Source: Amoebophrya sp. A120
Lineage: Eukaryota; Sar; Dinophyceae; Syndiniales; Amoebophryaceae
Length of the DNA stretch: 64,000 nt
Assembly: GCA_905178155.1 (NCBI GenBank)
Contig: CAJINV010000013.1
Coordinates: forward strand, 300,344-364,343
Reading direction: 5' to 3'
Shown: piece after piece, positions 37,605 through 46,320 of the stretch
Layout of the letters: every line of letters starts with the position of its first letter
Numbering within the stretch: the first letter of the stretch is position 1
Translations under genes and position numbers: made by a program
Notes under the pieces: generated by a model
What the model saw: only the letters and a program-made list of their open reading frames with translations
Databases searched by the model: none
What the model was told of the DNA's origin: nothing

Positions 37605-37828
37605 TGCAGCTGCGTGAGCCTGCCGAATGCAGCCTGTTTGACTGCATCTGATGCGCAGGGGGCGCGCATTTCCCCCCCGGTCTACGCTGCGACGCGCAGC
37701 GCCTGAGAGTGCACCGCGTGAGTGCTTCGCGCTCGTGAGCGTGAGTGACATCGCGTCTGAGCGATGGCCGCGAGTGACATCTCGCTCGTCCTTGGCAGCA
37801 GGGAGTCATCCTGCTGAGATTTTTTCTC
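37605..37828 (+). repeat. YR-1 repeat A2
   Basis: 224 bp matching A1. It is followed directly by CCACCCACCC, a pattern also found right after the A repeats that precede the gene or internal segments of YR-2 and YR-3n. The YR start codon lies 54 bp downstream. Confidence 0.9.
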
Positions 37829-37882
37829 CCACCCACCCACACCGCTTGTTCTTCGATTAGACTGACGCCACCCTCTGCTAAG

Positions 37883-39577
37883 ATGGTGAGCGAGAAGCTT
37901 CGCGCGAAGCTGAAGTCGATTGCTGAGCGCACGCTCAGCTCCTACGATGCGTTCGCCCGGGAATACGGCGCAGATCGCGCCGCCGGCGCTGCGCGGCAGG
38001 CTGCTCTCGATGGGATTCCGCTACCTGCAAGTTTCTTGCAGTGCTCCGCCACCGCTCCGGCGTGCATCGTCGGCACCAAGCCGCCGGTTTCCGAGTCCGC
38101 ACCCGCCGCTGCGGAAGTGCCCGTTGCGATGGCCATCGAGTCCGACCGCAAGCCGGAGATAAGCACTGCCGCTCAGCTTGATGCTTGGATGGAGTCGTGC
38201 AGCAGACTGCAGGAGGGACGTCAGGCGGGAGGCCCGCACGACCTGCCGCGCGGCATTCTCGCCAGCGATCGCAGTAGCAAGCCGATTTCGCACGCTGCAG
38301 GAAGCAGCAGTGCCGCTTCCAGATCAGCAGTTCTGCGACCGATGATGGGATTAGGCGACCCCACATCCATTGCAGGCGCAGCACAGTCGTCTACGCCTGG
38401 CGTTGTGCTCGCAGCACCCGCTGCCGGTAGCAGCGACACCCCGATCGCACAGCAGGTGCTCCCGGGCCGACCGATCGGCACCACACTTGCGCTGCGCAAG
38501 GTCCGCGCACTGCCGCAGCGCCGAGTACTTCCGCCTCGCGCGGCGAAGCAGGTTTTCGCACCGATACCGCGAGCGCCGGCTGCTCGCGCCAGACCCACTC
38601 CTGCCCCCGCTAGGCAGACCGACGTGGCGCGGCCACCTGCTGTCGTGAAGAACAGTGGAAAAATGCACAAGGCTCTGTGCATCCTCCGCGACCCAGCCTC
38701 GCTGCAGGCCGCCAGGGAGAAGATGGCGCAGTTCACCTGCACCAAGACCAGGCGCGCAAACGCCGACAGCGTGTTGTCGCGCTACATGAAAATGGCGCAG
38801 GAGTCGCCATGGCCGGTGGGAACGGTGAACAGCTTCCTGGACTGTATTGCGGTCAGCATGGAGGCCGACTACAACACAGTGACCCGGTCGATCACTGCCG
38901 CGATGGCAGACCCGAAGATCTGCCGCGTGACCGATGGGGAGCGCAAATGCGTTGAGGATACGCTGCGGATGCTACAGCGGAGGGGGCACGTGGACGTGCC
39001 GGCGCAGAAGGTCCCGCTGACCGCTGTGCACGCTCTGGACGCGTACCACCGAGGGTTGGTTACCCGCTCCGACCTTGCCGTTCTGCTGCTGACGTTCTTC
39101 GGCGGGCTACGCAAGAGCGAGGTGCCTCGCTTGGACCTCGAGGCAACGCAGACGAAGGGCACGATCTGGATGACCTGGGAGGACAGCGGCGATCTGAAGC
39201 TGCACTTCCGCCACAGCTGGACAAAGAGCGGGAGCCTCTACCAGGTCTCGCGGGTGCGCTGCATCTGCAAGGAGCTACCGGCGCACGGGCTGCCGGGGTA
39301 CTCGTGCATCTGCAAGCAGCGGGAGTTTCTGTGCGCGAAGGCGCGGCCGCTGCTCGACGTCCACGCCATCATGCAGAAGATGGGTTTCGCTACACAGTCG
39401 ACCCATTCTTGGCGAATTGGGTGCTGCAACTGGCTGTACCAATGCCAGACCATCCCGTTCCACCTGCTGCTGGTGCACTGCCGGTGGGCAAGTACAGACC
39501 TCATGCTGAGGTACCTGAGGGGGCTGCCGGAAACGAGTCCGCAGCACTACAGAAAGATCGCTTTTTGCAGCGGGTGA
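37883..39577 (+). CDS. Tyrosine recombinase of YR-1, 564 aa
   Basis: It starts at ATG 37883 in a good context, 54 bp after A2. The N-terminal ~260 residues are Ala/Pro-rich and unstructured. The C-terminal half is a tyrosine recombinase: R410 in GGLRKSE, H508-x-x-R511 (HSWR), H532 and W535 in HCRWAS, and nucleophile Y544 in LRYLRG. This gives the expected R...HxxR...(H/W)...Y set. It would integrate circular cDNA by crossover, probably at the B|A junction. It is the first gene of the element, unlike DIRS where the YR is last. The catalytic block is co-linear with the YR-2 protein. Confidence 0.9.
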   Translation: MVSEKLRAKLKSIAERTLSSYDAFAREYGADRAAGAARQAALDGIPLPASFLQCSATAPACIVGTKPPVSESAPAAAEVPVAMAIESDRKPEISTAAQLDAWMESCSRLQEGRQAGGPHDLPRGILASDRSSKPISHAAGSSSAASRSAVLRPMMGLGDPTSIAGAAQSSTPGVVLAAPAAGSSDTPIAQQVLPGRPIGTTLALRKVRALPQRRVLPPRAAKQVFAPIPRAPAARARPTPAPARQTDVARPPAVVKNSGKMHKALCILRDPASLQAAREKMAQFTCTKTRRANADSVLSRYMKMAQESPWPVGTVNSFLDCIAVSMEADYNTVTRSITAAMADPKICRVTDGERKCVEDTLRMLQRRGHVDVPAQKVPLTAVHALDAYHRGLVTRSDLAVLLLTFFGGLRKSEVPRLDLEATQTKGTIWMTWEDSGDLKLHFRHSWTKSGSLYQVSRVRCICKELPAHGLPGYSCICKQREFLCAKARPLLDVHAIMQKMGFATQSTHSWRIGCCNWLYQCQTIPFHLLLVHCRWASTDLMLRYLRGLPETSPQHYRKIAFCSG

Positions 39578-40097
39578 GCGAGATAGTAAGGTAGCACGCG
39601 CACCACTTTGGAAGTTCGCCCCGTCGAGCTTGACACGCTCAGACGGCTGTTTTGATTTTGGTTCCGTGTAGAATGTTGATCTACATCGCGATAGTACCTG
39701 CACGCACACACAGTTTTTCACGCACGATGTACACACATGATTCATACGAGTAGCACGGAGTCCGACTTTATGTACACAGTTCCTGCGACAGTAAGTCACA
39801 TTGCAGCGATGCCAAGGTGCGCACGATCCCACAGACAGATCTCGATCGATAGGTGCGTGCGCTACGCACCAGCCTAGACTGCGCGATCGAAGTAGCGTTG
39901 TGTTCTGCCCTCATGCGGTCGTCTGAGCTGGAGAGCCTGCGAGAGCTTGTTTTTTCTCTCTTGCTCTTCACGACTGGTTTCGTTTTTTGGACAGAGCGAC
40001 ACGCTGCGAAGGCTGCTGTAGCACGTGATGCGATTTTTGTTCATCACACCCACACCGTAGATTTCGCGTGAAAAGCAGATAGCTCCGCACTCGCAAG
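39578..40097 (+). other. YR-1 gap between YR and gag
   Basis: 520 bp without a supported ORF. It is presumably the 3' UTR of YR plus a promoter or leader for gag. No motif was recognised. Confidence 0.4.
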
Positions 40098-41191
40098 ATG
40101 GCTGATGCACACGCAGTGCCTGGCCCCGCGCCGGCTCCGGCGCCCCCCGTGATGGACCCCGCGGCGCAGGCTGGTTTCGTGCAGGCCCTTGCCGACCGGT
40201 TGCAGCCGGACTGCACGAAGACCGTCGCGAACGCCTTCGCCAACATCAAGGCCAAAAGCCTCCTGGAGATGCCGGACCAGGCTGAGTTCACAGCGGCGGC
40301 AGGATACGTACAGATGCTGTTTGTGTTACTAGCATCCTGATCCCCGTGCTGTTTTGCTTTTTAGGTGTTGACGATGATGATTTTATGGTGATGATGATGG
40401 TGGCCACATGGTGTGGGCACACGTTCATGCTCGATTCGCCACATCGCGCATTACAGGGCAACAACAAGCTGTGGCATCAGCTCTTCCAGCTCTGGGGCAA
40501 AGGGGAGACCAAGCCCGGGGTGCGGGCGGCGTTCTACGCGATGGCCTGCCAGACCAAGACCGGCACGACGGCCGTGTTGTCCGACGCCGAGCGCGACTCC
40601 TTGATCACGATGTTCACCTTGTTGGCCGATCACTACGGGAAAGAGGCCGCATTGAAAATGCTTGGCCGGGCGGGGCAAAAAGGTTTGTTCGAAGTAACGC
40701 CCGACCTCGCCGGGACGACCTACACGACGAGGGTGCGCGAGTACTTGTTGACCGACCTTGAGGACGACATTGCCAAGCAGAAGGACTCGTTCTCCATGTG
40801 GGCCGACGTCAAGGACGACCTGGCCAAGGAGCGGGCCGAGATGAAGGCCGAGATCGAGACTGAGAAGGCGCAGATCGCTGCCGAGCGCGAGAAGCTCGAG
40901 CGGGAGCGGAACCGGGAGCGCTCCCGGGGCCGCGGTGGCCGCCGCGACAACGACCGCAAGCGCGACACCGGTGCGAACAAGGGTGGGGATCGCAAGGGGG
41001 GAGGAGCGAAGCGTGTTTGCCACGATGCCCTGCGCGGGAAGCCCTGCAAAAAGACCCCTTGCCGGTTCTGGCACCCGCAGGCGGCCACGGAGTTCTCGGA
41101 GGCCATGTTCAAGGCCGAGCTCGAGGGGGCCGGCAAGCGCAACCTGGAGGGCTTGATGTACAAGGACATTTGCTTCCCGTGCGGCGCGTGA
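40098..41191 (+). CDS. gag: YR-1 Gag-like protein, two exons, 314 aa spliced
   Basis: Exon 1 is 40098-40307 (ATG, Ala/Pro-rich start) and exon 2 is 40457-41191. Joining them across a phase-0 GT...AG intron gives 945 nt, exactly 315 codons including the stop. Exon 2 has a helical domain homologous to YR-2 gag (shared pattern FYAM, an SDAER-like turn and TxYxxRVR), a long Glu/Lys/Arg coiled coil, an Arg/Gly-rich stretch, and a CCCH finger with C-x8-C-x4-C-x3-H spacing ending CRFWHP. It presumably packages element RNA. Without splicing exon 1 terminates early at 40340. Confidence 0.8.
40308..40456 (+). other. Intron in YR-1 gag, 149 bp
   Basis: The donor is TAC|GTACAG and the acceptor TTACAG|GGC, phase 0. 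An alternative acceptor at 40363-40364 would lead to a stop within nine codons, which favours the downstream one. Confidence 0.7.
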
Positions 41192-42256
41192 GGTGGTCGC
41201 GCGATTTGTTTTGGTCGGTGCTGCTTCGGCAGCACCGTGATGATAAATGCACAGTTTCGCTACACTAACTAGTGACCTTGTACTCACGTTTCTTTTTTGT
41301 GCCTTTCAGTAGAGTGTCACGCACATAGATACGAGCGCTAAGAATGTACTTCGCACTAGCTGCTACGAAGGAGTGGAAAACTCCTCGCGCGTTTTATCTT
41401 TCGCTCCGCCTTGCGTTACAGATGTTGTTTCCGTGCTTGACATCGCGCTCGCCGTGAGTAAGATCAAGCTTCGCCTGCAGCTTCGCAGTGTGACGCCATA
41501 CGAGTTAGTGTATTGCAGTATTCCTGTATACGTTTCTACTAGTGCATAGTTCTGATGTTTCACACACATGCTGAGGTACACCCATGAGCATAGCAGAGCA
41601 GCGCTGTGATGGCACTGATTTATAAGACCATCAGCTGCAAGAAGGACGGATGTGGTCGACTGCATAGACTGATGCAGGATCTGGAGGAATGAGAGAGTGA
41701 GGGTGCTGACATATTTGAAAAAGCTTGCTTGCGCAGGCGAGAGTGTAGCACACTGTTACTTGTGCTGCAGGGGAGTGGTCCTTTCCCCCTTGTTTTCCCA
41801 GTTCCGATCTGTGTTCGCTTCGTCCACGTCGTAGCTCCCGCTTCAGGCCCTAGACATCGCTCGTTCGCATTCAGACACGACCTGAAATGGCACGCAGTGG
41901 TGCCATTCGCTGCTTTTTGTCAGGGTTTTTCGAGTGTCCCGTCGTGTCTGAAGAGGAACATCGTGAAAAGTCGCGTCTTCGAGGGTCGTATGAGAGTGGC
42001 TTTTCAGGAGTGAGGCTTGCCTACGCGCACTCGAGCGATATCGAGGCACGGGAAGGGGCTTTTGCGAGCGATCGCGCGTGTCTCCGGCGATCGCACCTGT
42101 CAAGAGATCGCAAGGAGAGAGATTTGTTGGCGCGAAGGGACTTCTGTTGAGAGATTGCGGAGCACCGACGACACTGCCGCGGCGCATTGCTTTCGTAGCA
42201 TCGTACGAGAGAGATCTATGCAGCAGTAGCACTTGTCCAGCAGTGTGGCGCGCAAG
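41192..42256 (+). other. YR-1 gap between gag and RT
   Basis: About 1.06 kb without a supported gene; small frames overlap on both strands without coding character. It probably contains the gag 3' end and the RT leader. No motif was recognised. Confidence 0.4.
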
Positions 42257-44566
42257 ATGTCGGACAACTTGCCCACCGATCAGCAGATAGCCGATGTACT
42301 CAAGCGGGTTGAGTACGACCGCGTGCGACAGCACGACCTGCCGGTGGCGCCATCCCTCCCCCGCGCCGTCAACGTTTCCCGCGAGTCACTGCTGCGTGCG
42401 CAGCAGCTGCTGGCGCAGATGGACGACGAAACAATGGCGAGGTCGCGGGAGCTGTGGACGCAAGTTCCGGCTGAGCTGCGGCTCCCGGACGTGTGCAAGA
42501 AACTCGGCCTCTGGGAAAGGCTGGGGAAGCTGTATCACAGCTGCGACGCGGACGCCTGGCGGGTCTGGCTCGAGGGCTTGCGCTGCATCGACCGGTGCGA
42601 TGTGCCGGACTGCTGGTCGCCGCGGATAGGGAAGGACAAGATGGCGAAGCCTGTAGCGGAATTTCGCCCCTCGGCCGTGGTTAAGCGGATTGCGAGCGGA
42701 AGCGGGCTGTACGAGCCCCCGCCTTGGCCGGTGAGCGAGCAGCAGCTGGTGTGGGATAAAAGCATCCGGGAGACCGAGGTCGTGGAGGACCTCGGCTACA
42801 GGCTGCTGGAGGGGCCCTTCGAGGTCGACGACCTTGCAGAGATCGAGGGGGCTTTTCGGCGGTTCGTGCGGTTCCAGAAGGCGGACAAGGCCCGGATGAT
42901 AGATCCGGCCTGCAGCGCAAACATGTGCTCGCCGCTGGATAAGCGGGTCCCGATCCCGTCGGTCCACGACATCCTGGTGAATGCCGCCATTGCCGCAGAC
43001 CCCTCGCGCGAGGGGCTTCGGGTCGTGCAGCACTCGCGGAAGGCGCTGAAAAGATGCAGAAAAGCGGAGATGCGATTCGAGAAGCAACTCAAAGCAGTGT
43101 TTGCCGGCGAACTGACGCAGGTCGACAGCGACCTGCTTAAGGACGGCGCCCGCCAGCCCATCCGGTCCGAGCGGCCGTCGTTCCCCGTCGCCCACCGGGC
43201 GGCCAAAAGACCATCCGATCAGCAGCTACACGATTTGGATATCGTGCTGCTGGACATCGCGAAGTGCTACAACAACCTGGTCGTGCGCCCCTGCGACAAG
43301 CGCTACAATCGGGTGCTGGTGTTCAACCCGACGGGGCTGCTGCCAGGTCAAGAGGCGGCAAGCACGGGCAGCGGGGACGCCCCCCGGCCGCGGTACATGT
43401 GGTTCCAAGCGGTCACGGCAGTGTTCGGCAATCGCCACAGCGTCACCGGCTGGTGTCGCTGTGGCAAGCTCGTCCGGTCGGTCCTCCGGAGTCACTACGG
43501 CCTCTGCGCCGATGACTATGTGGATGACTATCCAATTTTCTGCCCCCGCGGGCTTGGGACGCTGGTCATGGAGGTCCTGCTTGACCTCCTCAAGCGCCTC
43601 GGGCTGCCGGCGATGAAGGAGAAGGTCAAAGCGGGCACCGCGCTGGAAGTGCTCGGCATGTTCTTCTCCGTCGCGTCGCAGGTGCCATCCATGGCCGTCA
43701 CCGAGGCCAAGCGGGCGCAGATCGTCAAAGCGTGCGACGACGCACTGCTGCTCGGCGAGCTCGCCCCCGCTGCCGCCGACAATTTGCTTGGGCGGCTTAC
43801 GTTTTCCTTGTGCGCCTTGGCGGACCGCGCCCTCAACCCGCTGCTGAGACCGCTGCGGCAGCACGTTGACAGGGGGGACCAGGCGCTGTCGGACATGCTT
43901 CGGCACAGCCTCCACGCGATCAAGGCTGTTATGGGGCTCAACCTCCACCGCGAGGCGAGTTTCGAGGACCCCTGCGCCTTCAACACGCTGATTTACACGG
44001 ACGCCTCGTGGTCCAGTGGCAAGGGCTGGGTCGCGGCGGTGCTCGTGATTGCCGGGAAGTTTTACTGTGTCCGGGCGCCGGTGCGGAAGCACCAGCTGCA
44101 CCCGGACTACGATACATGGGCGATCAACTTCTTGGAGACGATCGCCTGCGTCTTCGCGGTCAAGTACTACGGGCGCAGGGTAGCGGGCACCAGGTATGAC
44201 CACCTGGTGGACAACGATGTGGCCAAAAACTCGCTGCTGTCGCAGGGCTCCTCCGCGATTGGAAAAAAGTGGTACTACGGGGCAGCGACCGCAGCCTACT
44301 GGTACGAGGCCGCGCGGTACAATCTGAAGCCCTGGATTGCCAGGGTCCCCAGCAAGTTCAACATAGCGGACTACCCCACGCGGCCCGCACTGATGAAGCG
44401 GATCCAGGAGCTCTACCCGGGCCTCTTTGAGGAGGTTCGCGAATCCTTCGAGCTCGGGGAGTTTTGGGACCGCGCCCTGCGGGGCGACTTTGATCATGGT
44501 GTGATGAGTTTGGCGAAGATGTACGAGCGCCATCGCGATTGCGATTCCGATGGCCACAGTGATTAG
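42257..44566 (+). CDS. Reverse transcriptase / RNase H of YR-1, 769 aa
   Basis: ATG 42257 is chosen as the start because it lines up with the N terminus of the YR-2 protein (shared DVLKRV, LGLWE, GK-Y-H and WSPR blocks). RT motif A reads LLDIAKCYNN and motif C is YVDD from Y421, both DIRS-like. RNase H begins with YTDASWS (D582), then LETIACV, HLVDND and NIADYPTRP, so all four acidic positions are present. There is no methyltransferase domain after RNase H. The long overlapping minus-strand frame (43226-44557) is a shadow. This enzyme would copy element RNA into DNA for YR-mediated integration. Confidence 0.92.
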   Translation: MSDNLPTDQQIADVLKRVEYDRVRQHDLPVAPSLPRAVNVSRESLLRAQQLLAQMDDETMARSRELWTQVPAELRLPDVCKKLGLWERLGKLYHSCDADAWRVWLEGLRCIDRCDVPDCWSPRIGKDKMAKPVAEFRPSAVVKRIASGSGLYEPPPWPVSEQQLVWDKSIRETEVVEDLGYRLLEGPFEVDDLAEIEGAFRRFVRFQKADKARMIDPACSANMCSPLDKRVPIPSVHDILVNAAIAADPSREGLRVVQHSRKALKRCRKAEMRFEKQLKAVFAGELTQVDSDLLKDGARQPIRSERPSFPVAHRAAKRPSDQQLHDLDIVLLDIAKCYNNLVVRPCDKRYNRVLVFNPTGLLPGQEAASTGSGDAPRPRYMWFQAVTAVFGNRHSVTGWCRCGKLVRSVLRSHYGLCADDYVDDYPIFCPRGLGTLVMEVLLDLLKRLGLPAMKEKVKAGTALEVLGMFFSVASQVPSMAVTEAKRAQIVKACDDALLLGELAPAAADNLLGRLTFSLCALADRALNPLLRPLRQHVDRGDQALSDMLRHSLHAIKAVMGLNLHREASFEDPCAFNTLIYTDASWSSGKGWVAAVLVIAGKFYCVRAPVRKHQLHPDYDTWAINFLETIACVFAVKYYGRRVAGTRYDHLVDNDVAKNSLLSQGSSAIGKKWYYGAATAAYWYEAARYNLKPWIARVPSKFNIADYPTRPALMKRIQELYPGLFEEVRESFELGEFWDRALRGDFDHGVMSLAKMYERHRDCDSDGHSD

Positions 44567-44993
44567 TTTTTCTCGTAGCTCTTCGCACCTTCCAGTATGT
44601 TTCTCCCATGTGCTCCCTGTACGATTTCAGTTGTCACGCACACACATAGATGCTCGCGCACGATCACAGTTGACATACATTTTCAGTTGTAGTGTGCTCC
44701 CTGCAGTGCATCGTTTTGCACCATGCGACTCAGATTGTATCGAGCTCTCAGTTCATACGAGTGACATTTCCGGCTTCATCGAGTTACCATGATGCCAGTG
44801 TTTGACTCTCATCGACGTGTGTGTCTGAGTGCCTGGACTGTTGCTGCGTCCGCACTGCGTCCTGCTGTCTGCAGTGTTCGGCTCTGGTGGTGTTGAGGCG
44901 ACGTCGGAGTGCTGATGCCCTCGCATCGCGCGCTCCCTGTCCTGCGCTTCCTCGGTGGACTACCGCTGCGTTTCGCTGTGGCTTCTTTGGGGT
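44567..44993 (+). other. YR-1 3' noncoding region
   Basis: About 430 bp between the RT stop and B2, with no supported gene or motif. Confidence 0.4.
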
Positions 44994-45201
44994 GTTGGCA
45001 GTTCCACCCGGCCTTCACCGATCTCGGCTGCGCTATGCACGAGACGTTCCGGTGCGGAAGTCACGCGCAGCTTCGGGTTCAGCCCGCACGGTCGGCCTGT
45101 CCTCGAGGCTCTTTGCCTGCTCTGCGGCAGTCCGCTTGAGGTCGCGTTGCGACCCTGACGACTTGGTCGTCGCCTCTTCGCGCCATAAGACTGCAGTAAA
45201 A
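44994..45201 (+). repeat. YR-1 repeat B2, right end of the element
   Basis: 208 bp matching B1, ending GCAGTAAAA. The following 273 bp (45202-45474) are AT-rich flanking sequence with no gene. Confidence 0.9.
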
Positions 45202-45474
45202 AGCCCTATAAAAAGTTTTCAAAATTTTGGAATTTCTAAAAAATGCACAGAGGACGCATTTTCCAACTTGGTTTGGTTACAGAAGTGGACACCTCACACA
45301 ACATGACTGCTATGTCTCACTAAAATCATAACGCAAACTGCATTGCATTAAGAAGTTCCGAGCTGTGCCATGTTTCAGAATTTCGCCTATTGTGAATTTA
45401 GCAAAAAGCCACAAAGGATGGGGATGCTTTTTCTTATAAAGTGAGTGCATACTATGAAAAAACGCACACAGTCT

Positions 45475-45705
45475 TGAAGCGGCGAGGGACGAGCCCGCAG
45501 CTTTATTCTGCCGACCGGCGTGGAGATAGGCCCAAACGGGCCACCGTGAGGAAGTGCCAGGCCGGTGCCTGGTCGTTGTTCAGTTCGTTCTGCCCTTGCT
45601 GGGCTACTTGTTGTATCTGAAGCTGGCTGCAAGTGCAGCTACACCTTCAGAAAAGGGCAGCAGGGAGATTTACCGTCGCAGCACCGTTGCTGCGGGTTTT
45701 TCTCT
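45475..45705 (+). repeat. YR-3n repeat A, copy 1
   Basis: 231 bp, also at 48882-49112 and 52289-52519. Copies 1 and 3 continue differently after TTTTTCTCT, which defines the end. Confidence 0.88.
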
Positions 45706-45819
45706 TGGTAGGGCTTAGCCGTCCTCCCCCTATGCAGGCTCCGCAGTCCCAATGTGTGTCCACAGTGTGTGGCAGTAGTTTGTAGCTCCAGGGACTGTGG
45801 TAAGTGGAGCAGCAGGTGT

Positions 45820-46320
45820 CCGGCGTTCCCCGGCCTGCTTGTAGTGCATTGTAGCACTGGTGGAAGCCCGCTGCGGCAGTGTAAAAGCAGGTGTCCAGCA
45901 TGTGCTGGCCTGCTCGTAGTGCATTGTAGCACTGGTAGAAGCACGCTGAGGCAGTGCGTAAGCAGGTGTCCAACATATGCTGGGCTGCTGGTAGTGCGTT
46001 GTAGCACCGCTGGGCGCCCGTTGTGGCCGTATGTATGCAGATGGTCAGTATGTACTGGCCTCCAGGTGGTGCGTCTGGTAGTGATCAGTGCGGGCCAGTC
46101 GCAGGCGTTCGGGCGTTTCCCGACCTGCCAGCAGTGCTCTTTGTGCAGGCTGTCCGGTGTAGGTCATTGCAGACCAGTAGCAGGCGTTCGGGTGTTCCCG
46201 ATCTGCAGTAGTGCTCTTCGCACAAGGACCGAGGTCATTGTAGACCCCTTGCAGGTGTCCGGGATATCCCGGCCTGCAAGTAGTGCTGTTTGCACATGCC
46301 GAAGGTCATGCTAGATCGGC
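45820..46320 (+). ncRNA. Array of ~75-bp units with covarying stem-loops (copy 1)
   Basis: Stem-loops recur at 45820, 45895, 45970 and 46045 (75-bp spacing), then at 46109, 46188 and 46258. Stem sequences change but pairing is kept: CCAGCATGTGCTGG, TCGGGCGTTTCCCGA, TCCGGGATATCCCGG. A second hairpin of the AGTGC-loop-GCACT type occurs between them. Similar but less regular hairpins continue to about 47010. Whether it is transcribed is unknown. The second copy lies 3,407 bp downstream. Confidence 0.55.

Larger units (their letters stand above)
36270..45201 (+). mobile_element. YR-1: autonomous tyrosine-recombinase retrotransposon, 8.9 kb
   Basis: The layout is A1 (36270-36493), spacer, B1 (37397-37604) directly abutting A2 (37605-37828), YR, gag, RT/RNase H, and B2 (44994-45201). 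A copies are 224 bp and B copies 208 bp, near-identical by eye. There is no target duplication, as expected for tyrosine-recombinase integration. DIRS, PAT, Ngaro and VIPER elements also pair a YR with RT/RNase H, and several of these groups have split direct repeats. In the layouts I know, the abutting repeats lie 3' of the genes and the YR is not the first gene. No DIRS-type methyltransferase domain is seen. Confidence 0.88.

Noticed and set aside
43226-44557. 443-codon minus-strand frame opposite the YR-1 RT
   Set aside because: It is the antisense shadow of a well-supported RT/RNase H gene in GC-rich sequence and has no recognisable domain.
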